DNA from: Haloarculaceae archaeon H-GB1-1 | GTDB taxonomy: Archaea; Halobacteriota; Halobacteria; Halobacteriales; Haloarculaceae | Direction of reading: 5' to 3' | DNA: 55,686 bases | Assembly: GCA_029688825.1 (NCBI GenBank) | Contig: JARUKX010000021.1 | Location: 1-55,686 of the forward strand | Part shown: positions 25,624-34,304 of the stretch, one piece after another | Position numbering within the stretch: the stretch's first letter is position 1 | Layout: the number at the start of each line of letters is the position of its first letter | Made by a program: the position numbers and the translations under genes | Notes under the pieces: generated by a model | Told to the model about the DNA's origin: nothing | The model's database searches: none | Seen by the model: only the letters and a program-made list of their open reading frames with translations

Positions 25624-25984
25624 GCCCCCAGATACGAGCCACGCCCTCAAAGGGCTACTGGCTGTAATTTCCACGCGGATTCCGCGGTCTTCCGGTTCGA
25701 TCCTGTCGGGATTCTCACGCGATTGTAGGAGGCAAAAAGGACTTAATCCCCACCCGCTAACTCTCAGTTGCACCCATTTTCGGGTGCCACCCCCCACCCC
25801 ACCCCCTTTCCCTCTCTTTCGATTTCGGACAGCCCAGTGCTATCCTCGTCCGTCACCTACTCCGTCCGCAGGCAGGGCTGGCCAGCTCGGTCACTCCCGG
25901 ACGAAATAATGCGCGGAGCGGTGGCGACGGACGGAGTCGCCGGCCGTGTCGGCCGGCGAGCCAGTCACTCGAATCGAACGCTAT
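25624..25984. other. Intergenic region with acn terminator hairpin and C-rich tract
   Basis: This 361-bp stretch has no convincing gene. It contains the aconitase terminator hairpin near its right end, a pyrimidine-only or C-rich tract (about 25786-25820), and a small CACCC-N6-GGGTG inverted repeat (25771-25786). The left part must contain the rimI promoter; GAAATTA on the minus strand lies about 45 bp before the GTG. Confidence 0.45.
25937..25959 (-). terminator. Hairpin downstream of aconitase gene
   Basis: This is a perfect 9-bp inverted repeat, TCGCCGGCC and GGCCGGCGA, with a 5-nt loop. It starts 26 nt after the acn stop codon. On the minus strand an AT-rich stretch (GCATTATTTCG) follows about 20 nt later. 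It is a good candidate terminator or 3'-end stabiliser for acn mRNA. Confidence 0.6.
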
Positions 25985-27961
25985 TCAGTCGTCGGCGGGT
26001 GCAGCGCCGCCTTCAGCGTCGTGCTTCTTCTTCGTGTGCGAGAGCTTCCCACCGTCGGCGAGGATCTCGCGTTCGCGCTCGGAGGCGTCGAGCGTCGCGG
26101 TTGCCTCCCACTCGTCGTTGACGCGAACCGTGAACTCCTCTTTGCCCTCGCGAACCGCCTCGGCGACGTCGTCGACGATCTCGACGTCGTCGCCCTGCTC
26201 GATCTTCTCGTAGGTCTCTTCGTCGATCTCCAGCGGGACGAGCCCGAAGTTGAACAGGTTCGCCTTGTGGATGCGGGCGAAGCTCTGGGCGAGGACGCCC
26301 TCGACGCCGAGGAACATCGGACAGAGGGCGGCGTGTTCACGCGAGGAGCCCTGGCCGTAGTTCTCGCCGGCGACGAGGAAGCCGCCGTCGGCGTCCAGCG
26401 CGCGCTGGGCGAAGGAGTCGTCGACGCGCGAGAGCGTGAACTCGCTGAGCTTCGGGATGTTCGACCGGTACATCAGGATGTCCTGCGTGGCAGGGATGAT
26501 GTGGTCGGTCGTGATGTTGTCGGTCATCTTCAGCAGCGCCGGCCCTTCGACGTCGGCCCCGAGCGGGTCCTTCAGCGGGACGTCGCCGATGTTGGGGCCC
26601 TTGATGAGGTCGTCGTCGACGGCCTCGTCGGGGGCGATGAGGTCGGATCCCGAGACGCCGATGTACTCGTCGGGCATCTCGAAGCCGGGGTCCTCGAGGT
26701 CGCCGAGGTCGTCGGCGAGGTCCCGCGGGTCCACGATCTCGCCGGCGAGGGCCGCGGCGGTCGCGACCTCGGGCGAACAGAGGTAGACGTTGTCGTCTTC
26801 GATGCCGGAGCGACCCTCGAAGTTGCGGTTGAACGTCCGCAGGCTCACGGAGTTAGAGGCGGGCACGTGGCCGATACCGATACACGCGCCGCAGGTGGCT
26901 TCCGAGAAGTTGACGCCGGCGGCCATCATCTCGGCGGTCCAGCCCTGTCGGGCCAGCATCTCGGAGGCCTGCTTGCTGCCGGGTGCGACGATCATCTCGG
27001 TCTTCTTGTCGATCTCACGGCCTTCGAGCATCTTCGCGGACGGCAGGATGTCCTCGTACGCGCCGTTGGTACAGGAGCCGATGATGACCTGCTCAACGTC
27101 GGTGCCGGCGACTTCGCTGACGGGCACGACGTTGTCGGGCATCGACGGCTCTGCGATGAGCGGTTCGAGGTCCGAGAGGTCGATGGTGATCTCGTCGGCG
27201 TACTCCGCGTCGTCGTCGGGCTGGAGCTCGACGTACTCGTCGCCGCGACCGAGTCGTTCGAGGTAGTCCTTCGTGTTCTCGTCGGTCGGGAAGAGGGAGG
27301 AGGTCGCGCCGAGTTCGGTCCCCATGTTCGTGATGGTGGTCCGCTCGGGAACGGAGAGCGACTCGATGCCGGGGCCGGTGTACTCGAAGATCTTGCCGAC
27401 GCCGCCCTTCACGGAGAGGCGACGCAGCATCTCGAGGATGACATCCTTCGCGGTCGCCCACTCCGGGAGTTCCCCTTCGAGTCGGACGCTGACGACTTCG
27501 GGCATGTCGATGTAGTACGCGCCGCCGCCCATCGCGACGGCGACGTCGAGGCCACCCGCCCCGATGGCGAGTTCGCCCATCCCGCCGGGGGTCGGCGTGT
27601 GCGAGTCGGAGCCGAGCATCGTCTTGCCGGGGGCGGCGAAATTCTCCTTGTGGACGTTGTGGCAGATACCGTTGCCGGGTCGGGAGAAGTGCGCGCCGAA
27701 GGTGCCGGCGGCCGAGCGGAGGAAGCGGTGGTCGTCGGTGTTCTTGAAGTCGAACTGGTAGGTCTGGTGATCACAATACTGGGCGGCGAGTTCCGTCTGG
27801 ACTTCGTCGAGGTCGAGCGCCTCGAACTGGAGCCACACGAGCGTGCCAGTAGTGTCCTGGGTGAGCACCTGGTCGATCTCGATGCCGATCTCCTCGCCGG
27901 GGGTAAGTTCGCCTTCGACGAGGTGATCGTCGAGAATCTTCTCGGTGAGCGTCTGTCCCAT
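25985..27961 (-). CDS. acn: Aconitate hydratase
   Basis: This 658-residue iron-sulphur enzyme of the citric acid cycle interconverts citrate and isocitrate. The [4Fe-4S] cysteines are visible as one in 'IIGSCTNGAYED' and a CxxC pair in 'TCGACIGIG'. Also present are the substrate-binding 'GSDSHTPTPGGMG' and the swivelling-domain 'NYGQGSSREHAAL'. The length fits the shorter mitochondrial-type or archaeal AcnA group. A TATA box lies about 30 bp ahead of the ATG, giving a leaderless mRNA, and a strong hairpin follows the stop. It is divergent from the dUTPase gene. Confidence 0.95.
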   Translation of the reverse strand: MGQTLTEKILDDHLVEGELTPGEEIGIEIDQVLTQDTTGTLVWLQFEALDLDEVQTELAAQYCDHQTYQFDFKNTDDHRFLRSAAGTFGAHFSRPGNGICHNVHKENFAAPGKTMLGSDSHTPTPGGMGELAIGAGGLDVAVAMGGGAYYIDMPEVVSVRLEGELPEWATAKDVILEMLRRLSVKGGVGKIFEYTGPGIESLSVPERTTITNMGTELGATSSLFPTDENTKDYLERLGRGDEYVELQPDDDAEYADEITIDLSDLEPLIAEPSMPDNVVPVSEVAGTDVEQVIIGSCTNGAYEDILPSAKMLEGREIDKKTEMIVAPGSKQASEMLARQGWTAEMMAAGVNFSEATCGACIGIGHVPASNSVSLRTFNRNFEGRSGIEDDNVYLCSPEVATAAALAGEIVDPRDLADDLGDLEDPGFEMPDEYIGVSGSDLIAPDEAVDDDLIKGPNIGDVPLKDPLGADVEGPALLKMTDNITTDHIIPATQDILMYRSNIPKLSEFTLSRVDDSFAQRALDADGGFLVAGENYGQGSSREHAALCPMFLGVEGVLAQSFARIHKANLFNFGLVPLEIDEETYEKIEQGDDVEIVDDVAEAVREGKEEFTVRVNDEWEATATLDASEREREILADGGKLSHTKKKHDAEGGAAPADD

Positions 27962-27985
27962 AACGTCCGGGTGTCCGGGTCCAGC

Positions 27986-27996
27986 AGATATAAAGC
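27986..27996 (-). promoter_or_regulatory. TATA box for acn
   Basis: On the minus strand CTTTATATCTG is centred about 30 bp before the ATG at 27961, a textbook haloarchaeal promoter for a leaderless transcript. Confidence 0.75.
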
Positions 27997-28178
27997 CCGT
28001 GTGTTGGCATGAATACTGCTCGAATCGACGCCCTCGGCGGAGATTATCGAACGAGCGTTCACCCCCGGACCGGTGAGACGGATGGAATCGAGAATCCGTC
28101 GAGCAATCGGGGGTGCGCTGGACGTTCGTCAGTCGTCGAAATCGCCCGACTGTAGCGGCCGGCCGCCAGAGCGCGAAC

Positions 28179-28187
28179 CCTTTTACC
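28179..28187 (+). promoter_or_regulatory. TATA-like element for the dUTPase gene
   Basis: CCTTTTACC is centred about 27 bp ahead of the ATG at 28210. The short spacing predicts a leaderless mRNA. Confidence 0.55.
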
Positions 28188-28209
28188 GAGCGCCATCTTT
28201 GGCCGGACG

Positions 28210-28674
28210 ATGTTTCGTTCAGGTGCGTTCGTGGCCGACGTTCTCGGTCCGCTCCGTGACTCGCAAGTGCAGCCAAACGGCGTCGACCTGACGCTCGGGA
28301 GCGTCTACCAGCAGGTGAGTCCCGGTCGTCTCGGCCGGGACGGCAAGTCGGTCGGCGAGCGACGCGAACTCGACGCCGAAGACGGACTGTATCGGCTCTC
28401 TCCCGGCGGATACGTCGTCCGGTACGCCGAGGAGGTGAAGATACCCGAGGGCCACGTCGGCTTCCTGTACCCGCGGTCGTCGCTGCTGCGGAACTCCTGC
28501 ATGCTCGACACCGCCGTGTGGGACGCCGGCTACGAGGGTCGTGGCGAAGGACTGCTGGAGGTCTATCACGACGTCGAACTCGAGCGGGGCGCTCGCATCG
28601 CACAGCTCGTCCTGGCCGAGGCCGAACACGAGGATACCTACGACGGCACCTATCAGGGAGAGAACCTCGACTGA
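28210..28674 (+). CDS. dut: Archaeal dUTPase / dCTP deaminase family nucleotidohydrolase
   Basis: This 154-residue member of the trimeric dUTPase fold family hydrolyses dUTP to dUMP and pyrophosphate, keeping uracil out of DNA and supplying dTMP synthesis. Visible motifs are the N-terminal 'VQPNGVDLTLG' (Asp of motif 1), 'YPRSSLLRNS' (motif 2) and 'LDTAVWDAGYEGRGEG' (motif 3). The dCTP-deaminase Glu-Ser pair is not obvious, so dUTPase is preferred. tmk, which handles the product pathway, is also in this window. Confidence 0.85.
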   Translation: MFRSGAFVADVLGPLRDSQVQPNGVDLTLGSVYQQVSPGRLGRDGKSVGERRELDAEDGLYRLSPGGYVVRYAEEVKIPEGHVGFLYPRSSLLRNSCMLDTAVWDAGYEGRGEGLLEVYHDVELERGARIAQLVLAEAEHEDTYDGTYQGENLD

Positions 28675-28918
28675 GCTTGGTAGGCCATGCTCTGAAGACG
28701 CATTCTCTTTAATGTGCCTGAATACTCATGCCGCACAGCTATACAGGCCGGTGGTGAACCCAATAACGGTGTTGGGGGGTAGCGACCCGGACCGTGCCTC
28801 TGACAGAGCTCGCTTCTGACGACCTCCCACACCCCATTCCACGATCGAGTCGAGACGCTGCCGTCGCCTCTCCTCGGAAAACGTGTGCTAAAGTGCCCGC
28901 CGACCCTCGGGACCGCGT

Positions 28919-29713
28919 ATGACAGCCAGTCAGCGATTCGCGAGCGACGTCGCGGTCGTCACGGGGTCGACGAGCGGCATCGGCGAAGGTATCGCGAGAC
29001 GACTCGCCGCCGAGGGTGCGACCGTCGTCGTCACCGGTCGGACTGCCGAGGCCGGCGAGCGCGTCGTCGATGATCTCCGGTCGACGGGTGCCGAGGCAGC
29101 GTTCGTCGAGGCGGACCTCCGCGACCCCGCCGCCATCGAGGCGCTCGTCGAAGCCACCGTCGAGCGATTCGGCGGCGTCGACGTGCTCGTCAACAACGCG
29201 GGCGTCGAAACCTACACCCGCGCCGACGAGGCGACCGTCGAGGACTGGAGTCTCGTCGTCGAGACGGACTTCCGCGCCTACTGGCTCTGTGCGAAACACG
29301 CCGTCGAACACATGGACGAGGGGGCAATCGTCAACGTCTCGTCGAACCACGCGTTCGCGACGACGCCGAGCATCTTCCCGTACAACGCCGTGAAGGCCGG
29401 CATCAACGGCATGACCAGAGCCATGGCGCTGGAGTTCGGCCCCGACGTCCGGGTGAACACCATCAACCCCGGCTGGATCGCCATCGAGCGGACCACCGGT
29501 GACATGGACGCCGACCGCCGCGCCGAACTCGAAGCCATCCACCCCGTCGGCCGGCTGGGAACGCCCGAAGACGTGGCCGCTGCGACGGCCTTCCTGGCCA
29601 GCGACGACGCCGCGTTCGTCACCGGAACGACGCTCGTCGCAGACGGCGGCCGCTCGGCCGTGTTACAGGACGACTTCTTGCCGGACTACCGCGCTCGTCG
29701 AACGGACGAGTAA
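28919..29713 (+). CDS. Short-chain dehydrogenase/reductase
   Basis: This 264-residue classical SDR has the cofactor motif TGSTSGIG (residues 15-22), a downstream NNAG and the catalytic Tyr-x-x-x-Lys (YNAVK) with an upstream Ser. An Arg in 'VVTGRTAE' suggests NADP or mixed cofactor use. The C-terminal 'GTTLVADGGRSAVL' is the usual last strand. It stands alone between the dUTPase and PRC-barrel genes, so the substrate is unknown. Confidence 0.87.
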   Translation: MTASQRFASDVAVVTGSTSGIGEGIARRLAAEGATVVVTGRTAEAGERVVDDLRSTGAEAAFVEADLRDPAAIEALVEATVERFGGVDVLVNNAGVETYTRADEATVEDWSLVVETDFRAYWLCAKHAVEHMDEGAIVNVSSNHAFATTPSIFPYNAVKAGINGMTRAMALEFGPDVRVNTINPGWIAIERTTGDMDADRRAELEAIHPVGRLGTPEDVAAATAFLASDDAAFVTGTTLVADGGRSAVLQDDFLPDYRARRTDE

Positions 29714-29776
29714 GGGCCTCCGAACTGGCCGGTGGGCACCCCACGCGGCCATCCACTGTCAGACGCCCCCGTGGAC

Positions 29777-29786
29777 TTTATATAAA
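29777..29786 (+). promoter_or_regulatory. TATA box for the PRC-barrel / nob1 operon
   Basis: CTTTATATAA lies 21-30 bp before the ATG at 29807, which is ideal placement for a leaderless transcript of the PRC-barrel and nob1 pair. Confidence 0.75.
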
Positions 29787-29806
29787 CGGACTCGGTACGA
29801 CCCAGT

Positions 29807-30046
29807 ATGGCTGAGATACTCGCGGAGAACCTCTCGGGGAAGTCGGTGACGGGTTCCGACGGGTCCGAGATCGGCATGCTCTACAACATCACGATGGACC
29901 TCGACACGGGCACGCTGAAGAATCTCATCATCGAACCGAACGAGCACATCCGGGACACGGGGTTCGACCGTGACGATCAGGGCCACCTGCTCGTCCCCGT
30001 CTCGCGCGTGCAGGCAGTCAAAGACCACATGATCGTCCAGCGGTAG
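29807..30046 (+). CDS. PRC-barrel domain protein
   Basis: This 79-residue single PRC-barrel protein (AENLSGKSVTGSDGSEIGMLYNI...VPVSRVQAVKDHMIV) is a small beta-barrel often linked to RNA processing or protein scaffolding. Its gene lies 6 bp ahead of nob1. This suggests a shared role in 16S rRNA maturation, because the RimM-like PRC fold is used in ribosome assembly; that link is inference. Confidence 0.88.
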   Translation: MAEILAENLSGKSVTGSDGSEIGMLYNITMDLDTGTLKNLIIEPNEHIRDTGFDRDDQGHLLVPVSRVQAVKDHMIVQR

Positions 30047-30052
30047 AGGTAG

Positions 30053-30517
30053 ATGTACGTCCTCGATTCCTCCGCGTTTATCCACGACTTCCACACCGAC
30101 GAACAGATATCGACGATTCCCCTCGTCCGGGAAGAACTCGAAGACGAGAGCGCCTACCGCTTCGACGCACTCGAAGGCTCGGGCATGCATCTGCACATCC
30201 CCGAGGAGGAGACCGTCGAGCGAATCGAGCGCGCCGCTCGCGAGACCGGCGACCTCGACGTCCTCTCGCGGACCGACGTCAGGCTCGTCGCCGCCGCGTT
30301 CGAACTCGACAGTCGGCTGGTCACCGACGACTACGCGATGCAGAACGTCGCCGAGAAGCTGAACGTCCCCGTCGAGATCATCAACCGCGAGGGGATCTCC
30401 GAAGAACGCGAGTGGAAGTACCAGTGTTCTGGCTGTGGCCGGGAGTTCGACGAGCACCACGACCGCTGTCCCATCTGCGGGTCGGACCTCTCTCGGAAGA
30501 ACCCGTCGAGCGCGTGA
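30053..30517 (+). CDS. nob1: Endoribonuclease Nob1
   Basis: This 154-residue protein has an N-terminal PIN nuclease domain (MYVLDSSAFIHD with the first catalytic Asp; later acidic residues in 'TDVRLVAAA' and 'TDDYAMQNVA'). A C-terminal rubredoxin-like zinc ribbon has two CxxC pairs (CSGCGREF and CPICGSDL). Nob1 cuts the 3' end of pre-16S rRNA during small-subunit maturation. The length and domain order are standard for archaea. It is co-transcribed with the PRC-barrel gene. Confidence 0.93.
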   Translation: MYVLDSSAFIHDFHTDEQISTIPLVREELEDESAYRFDALEGSGMHLHIPEEETVERIERAARETGDLDVLSRTDVRLVAAAFELDSRLVTDDYAMQNVAEKLNVPVEIINREGISEEREWKYQCSGCGREFDEHHDRCPICGSDLSRKNPSSA

Positions 30518-30518
30518 G

Positions 30519-30662
30519 TCAGGGAGCCGACTCCAGCGACTCGATACCCACGTCGATGAGCTGTCTGAGCACTTCCTCCTCCGTCACGTCGTACTCCCGG
30601 GCCAGCGACCGTATCTCGCGGGCGAGGTCGTCGTCACAGACGACGGAGAACCGGGTTGGCAT
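30519..30662 (-). CDS. Small ribbon-helix-helix-like protein
   Basis: This 47-residue protein reads MPTRFSVVCDDDLAREIRSL, then AREYDVTEEEVLRQLIDVGI and ESLESAP. The pattern of one N-terminal beta strand (PTRFSVVCDD) and two helices is that of CopG/ribbon-helix-helix DNA-binding proteins, which act as dimers. The stop lies one base past the nob1 stop, on the opposite strand. A TATA-like GCTTTACAC sits 30 bp before the ATG. Its coding quality is as good as its neighbours'. Confidence 0.8.
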   Translation of the reverse strand: MPTRFSVVCDDDLAREIRSLAREYDVTEEEVLRQLIDVGIESLESAP

Positions 30663-30687
30663 ACCTCAGTGCCTTCTTCGACGACGA

Positions 30688-30696
30688 GTGTAAAGC
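30688..30696 (-). promoter_or_regulatory. TATA-like element for the ribbon-helix-helix gene
   Basis: On the minus strand GCTTTACAC is centred about 30 bp before the ATG at 30662, consistent with a leaderless transcript and with the 47-codon gene being real. Confidence 0.5.
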
Positions 30697-30720
30697 TCAG
30701 TCAGACGGGCGACGGACGAC

Positions 30721-31461
30721 CTACACGGACGCGGCAGACGTGGCCCAGAGGCCGAGAAACAGGAACGCGTTCCAGCCGCCGTGGACGAGTGCCGGAACGA
30801 CGATGTTCTCCGTCCGTTCGTAGAGTGCGCCGAGGATGAGCCCCATCGCCGCCGCGATGGCCATGTACGTGACCTTCCCCGAGCCGGTCAGCGCGAAGAT
30901 GTGCGCGACGCCGAAGAAGACGCTGGTGGCGAGCACTGCCGGGACGACGCCGTACGCTCGGCGCAGGAGTCCCTGGACGACCCCGCGGAAGACGAGTTCC
31001 TCGGCCGGGCCGACGAACAACAGCGCGATGGGTATCATGTACAGATAGAGGTCGGGGTTGGTCTGGCCGATCTCGACGACCTCGTTCTGTGCGGTCTGCG
31101 TTCCCAGTTGGGAGACGATCCACCCGATCACGGCTGCAGTCCCGAGGATACCCAGAAAGCCCGCGACGACCCAGGCGAGGTCTCTCAGCGACGGGACGCT
31201 AACTTCGAAGAGGTCCCACTGGTCGCGAAGCGCGAGATAGCCGACGACGACGACGCCGAAGCCGGTAAACTGGGCGGCGAACAGTGTCACGTAGTAGACG
31301 GTCGAGTCACGTCCGATGCCTGCAGCCCCGAGGGCGGCGTCGGCGACGAAGGCGAGGACCAGTCCACCCATCAGGAATGCGGCCACTACGACCGCTACTG
31401 CGTGCACGACGCTAACCAGACGCGTCTCGGTGTCGGCCACGCGAACGTAGTCGGAAGCCAT
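30721..31461 (-). CDS. CPBP family intramembrane metalloprotease
   Basis: This 246-residue multi-span membrane protein belongs to the CAAX protease and bacteriocin-processing (Abi) family. The three metal-site motifs are in place: Glu-Glu-x-x-x-Arg (AEELVFRGVVQ), a His in 'FFGVAHIFAL', and 'LVHGGWNAFLFLG' with the HxxxN. About seven or eight membrane helices are visible. Haloarchaea carry several paralogues, and the targets are unknown. It stands upstream of the ribbon-helix-helix gene on the same strand. Confidence 0.87.
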   Translation of the reverse strand: MASDYVRVADTETRLVSVVHAVAVVVAAFLMGGLVLAFVADAALGAAGIGRDSTVYYVTLFAAQFTGFGVVVVGYLALRDQWDLFEVSVPSLRDLAWVVAGFLGILGTAAVIGWIVSQLGTQTAQNEVVEIGQTNPDLYLYMIPIALLFVGPAEELVFRGVVQGLLRRAYGVVPAVLATSVFFGVAHIFALTGSGKVTYMAIAAAMGLILGALYERTENIVVPALVHGGWNAFLFLGLWATSAASV

Positions 31462-31522
31462 GGAGGTTGGCCGATATTTGGCCGGCCAGCCGTATCACTG
31501 CACCGATTGTGCACCCGACGCG

Positions 31523-32821
31523 CTATTCGACGGTCAGCGTCGTCTTGTCCGCGACAGCGTCGGCCTCCTCGAAGTCGCCGCCGCCGAGCAGGCCGCGCGC
31601 GGCGCGCTTGCCCCACTCGACCGCCGGCTGGACGAACGTGTCCACGTCGGCGAGTTCGCCGGCGAGGACCGTCGCGGCCTCCATGTCGTACAGCAGGCGG
31701 CCGATACCCGCCGCGTCGATGCGGTCGAGTTCGATGCGGACGTTCGGGACGCCGGCGGCGGCCAGACTGGCTTCGGTCGCCTCGAACTCGGCGTCGAGCA
31801 GTTCGCCAAGTCCGGTGCCGCCGAGGTACGCGAGGTCCTCGACGTCGGTCTCGGGGATGGGCACGTCCTCGCGCTCGCGTTCACGGACGAGCGTGACGAG
31901 TTTGTCGTGCGGGCCGGCGCGGTACAGTTGCAACTGCGAGTGCTGGTCGGTCGCGCCGAGCGCGCGGGCGGGGGTCTGGCCCTCGCCGTCCTTGCCGAGG
32001 CTCTCGGCCCACAGCTGAGCGAACCACTCCGCGAAGACCTCCAGAGACTCCGCGTAGGGCATCATCACGTCGATGGACGCCCCGCGCTGGTCGAGCGCGT
32101 ACGCCAGCGCGCCGTAGGCGTAGGCCGGGCAGTCGAACAGCGAGTCCGCGAGCGACTCGGCACCGTCGCGACCGCCGGCGAGGACGGCCTCGATATCGTG
32201 GCCCTGGATGGCCGCGGGGACGAGCCCCACGGCGGAGAGCGCGGAGAAGCGACCCGGGACGCCCTCGGGGACGGTCAGCGCCGGGAGGTCGTGCTCGTCG
32301 GCGAGCGCCCGGAGCGGCCCGGAGTCGCCGGTGGTCACGACGGTCTGCTCGGTCCAGTCGACGCCCGCGTCGACCATCGCCTCGCGGACGACCAGGAAGT
32401 TCGCCAGCGTCTCCGCCGTGGTTCCCGAGCGGGAGACCACGTGGACGACAGTGTCCGAGAGCGGGAGCGTCGAGAGGGTCTGGCGGGTGTGCTCGGGGTC
32501 GACGTTGTCCAGCACGAAGTGGCCGGGTTCGTCGTCCTCCGAGAGCGCCGCGGTGATGGTCGCCGCGCCGAGCGCGCTGCCACCGATGCCGACCGTCAGA
32601 ATCGCCGCGGGGTCCTCGAACGGTTCGACGGCGGCGTAGATGGCCTCGGGGTCGGTACGGTGCGGAAGATTCAGCGAGGCGTAGCCGAACTCGCCGTCCT
32701 CGCGGCCGGCCGCGATGGTCTCGTGGGCCGCCGCGACGCGCTCGTCGAGCGCGTCGAGAGCGTCCCGTTCGATGCCCGGGTCCGCCACGGACGCGAGTGC
32801 GTTGCCGATGTCTACGCGCAT
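31523..32821 (-). CDS. pgi: Glucose-6-phosphate isomerase
   Basis: This 432-residue enzyme interconverts glucose 6-phosphate and fructose 6-phosphate. PGI-type SIS domain features are visible: 'TVGIGGSALGAATI', the phosphate-binding 'VSRSGTTAETL' and 'GATDQHSQLQLYRAGP', with the catalytic His region. The ATG at 32821 (MRVDIGNALASV) was chosen over a start 13 codons upstream that adds an unlikely basic stretch. It is divergent from a small membrane-protein gene. Confidence 0.93.
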   Translation of the reverse strand: MRVDIGNALASVADPGIERDALDALDERVAAAHETIAAGREDGEFGYASLNLPHRTDPEAIYAAVEPFEDPAAILTVGIGGSALGAATITAALSEDDEPGHFVLDNVDPEHTRQTLSTLPLSDTVVHVVSRSGTTAETLANFLVVREAMVDAGVDWTEQTVVTTGDSGPLRALADEHDLPALTVPEGVPGRFSALSAVGLVPAAIQGHDIEAVLAGGRDGAESLADSLFDCPAYAYGALAYALDQRGASIDVMMPYAESLEVFAEWFAQLWAESLGKDGEGQTPARALGATDQHSQLQLYRAGPHDKLVTLVREREREDVPIPETDVEDLAYLGGTGLGELLDAEFEATEASLAAAGVPNVRIELDRIDAAGIGRLLYDMEAATVLAGELADVDTFVQPAVEWGKRAARGLLGGGDFEEADAVADKTTLTVE

Positions 32822-32932
32822 GGCCGGAGGGTCGCGCCGGGGGGCAAAGTCCTTGTCCAATCGGTCGCGTCGGGCGTGGACGAGTCGACGGAATCGCGGC
32901 GCTTAACCACGCGTCGGGCGAACCGGCCGGTA

Positions 32933-33463
32933 ATGAGCGCGACGCCGCCGGACGCCGACGACGACGCCTACGGTGGCGTCTTCGGCGCGTTCCCGTACGC
33001 CCTGCGTGCCAGCGAATCGTGGCTGTTCAAGCTGTACGCCGTCGTCGGCGGCGTGCTGGCCGGCCTGTTCACGCTCCTGTTCGCCTTCTCGCTCGTCGTC
33101 CTCGTCGCGAGCACGCTCGGCGGCCGCGGCGGGACCTTCACGTTCTCGCGTGCGTTCCTGCTCCTCATCGCGCTGTTCGTCGTCGGCCCGACGGCCGCGC
33201 CCATCCTGCTCGTGGCGCGCCGGCTACGCCGTGGCGAGAGCGACGACGGGTACGAGTCCGCCATGGCCATCTCCGGCTTTCTCTTCCTCGGCAGCCTGTA
33301 CCTGGGGCTGCTGGCGTCGATTCCGCCGGCGCAGCAACGACCGGTGTCGGGCGTTCTCGCGCCCGTCGTGCACACGCTGTACGGCCTGCCCCCGCTCGCC
33401 GGCCTCGTGCCGCCGCTGCTCGCCGCCGCCCTGCTGCTGGTCGTCCATCGGCGGCTGTCCTGA
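32933..33463 (+). CDS. Multi-span membrane protein of unknown function
   Basis: This 176-residue protein has a short acidic N-terminus and four membrane helices (about residues 33-60, 72-97, 118-138 and 150-172) joined by Arg/Glu loops. No catalytic motif is visible. The ATG at 32933 was chosen because the long open frame upstream runs antisense to pgi and is not coding. The DUF5812-like gene follows 55 bp later on the same strand. Confidence 0.7.
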   Translation: MSATPPDADDDAYGGVFGAFPYALRASESWLFKLYAVVGGVLAGLFTLLFAFSLVVLVASTLGGRGGTFTFSRAFLLLIALFVVGPTAAPILLVARRLRRGESDDGYESAMAISGFLFLGSLYLGLLASIPPAQQRPVSGVLAPVVHTLYGLPPLAGLVPPLLAAALLLVVHRRLS

Positions 33464-33518
33464 CGGCCGGGCGTTCGGTCCCGAAACCGTCAAACGGCCC
33501 GAGCGGATACGAGCGCCC

Positions 33519-33977
33519 ATGAAAACCGGACGCTTTCTCGTGACCCACGCCGAGGCGGAGTCGGCCGTCGTCCGCGACGTCGAAGAGACGCAGGTGCTGA
33601 CGCTCGGCTCGAACCCCGGCGTCGAGGAGGGCGACGTGCTGGACGCCACCCTCGAACCCGAACCCCCGCTGGAGGTGACCTGGACCGTCGTCGAGGTCGA
33701 GGACCGCCGCACGATCCCCGTCGAGCGCAGCGACGAACCGCCGACGAAGCAGGAACGCGACATCGCCGCCGAGCAGGACGTCGGCGACCTCACCAAAGAA
33801 CCGCGGGCCGGCATCGGCGAGATACACGTCCTCACCGTCCCCGAGGACGAAACGGACGACGCGGCCGCGGACGTCGTCGACGACGAAGCGACCGTCGCGC
33901 GAGCGGCGCGGCTGGACGTGAACCGCGTCGAGGTCCGTGCAGAAGCCGGCGTCGTCGCCGTCCGCTACCTTCCCTGA
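33519..33977 (+). CDS. DUF5812-like haloarchaeal protein
   Basis: This 152-residue acidic soluble protein begins MKTGRFLVTHAEAESAVVRDV and has alternating beta segments and a long acidic centre (KQERDIAAEQDVGDL). It matches my recollection of DUF5812, a haloarchaea-only family of unknown role. It follows the membrane-protein gene on the same strand and abuts the convergent gene to its right with no gap. Confidence 0.75.
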   Translation: MKTGRFLVTHAEAESAVVRDVEETQVLTLGSNPGVEEGDVLDATLEPEPPLEVTWTVVEVEDRRTIPVERSDEPPTKQERDIAAEQDVGDLTKEPRAGIGEIHVLTVPEDETDDAAADVVDDEATVARAARLDVNRVEVRAEAGVVAVRYLP

Positions 33978-34304
33978 CTACTCGGTCGGCCCGTCCGCGC
34001 TCTGGACGCGCCAGCCTCCCTCTATCTCGCAGGAGTCGCGCACCTCGTAGACGATCTCCGTGTCTTCGGTCAGTCGCTCGCCGCCCTCGACGCCCTCGAC
34101 GACGAGCGGCACGTCGAGCGTGCTGCCACAGCAACCCACGCCGACGAACTCCTCCCAGCGGTCGCCCTCGTTCGCCGTCTCGTGGACCTTCGTCAGGTAC
34201 GAGCGGAACGGTGATCCCTCGACGGTGTCCCTGCCCCACTTGCTCAGGTCCGTCGGGTACGAGACGACCACGCGCGTCGCCTGCTGCTCTTGCTGGGTGC
34301 TCAT
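33978..34304 (-). CDS. Hypothetical protein with Cys-Cys motif
   Basis: This 108-residue protein starts MSTQQEQQATRVVVSYPTDL. It has a Gly-Val-Gly-Cys-Cys-Gly segment near the middle and another Cys (RDSCEIEGG) near the C-terminus, so metal binding or disulphide formation is possible. The ATG at 34304 was chosen because the region upstream is Arg/Ser-rich and non-coding in type. A TATA-like GAATACAT lies about 30 bp before it. I do not recognise the family. Confidence 0.7.
   Translation of the reverse strand: MSTQQEQQATRVVVSYPTDLSKWGRDTVEGSPFRSYLTKVHETANEGDRWEEFVGVGCCGSTLDVPLVVEGVEGGERLTEDTEIVYEVRDSCEIEGGWRVQSADGPTE

Noticed and set aside
25624-25797. Upstream extension of RimI
   Set aside because: The added residues are Arg/Trp/Ser-rich and unlike RimI N-termini; GTG 25623 begins the normal coding pattern.
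31460-32932. Long plus-strand frame extending upstream of the membrane-protein start
   Set aside because: It runs antisense to pgi, which has clear PGI motifs. Only the part from 32933 onward has coding character.
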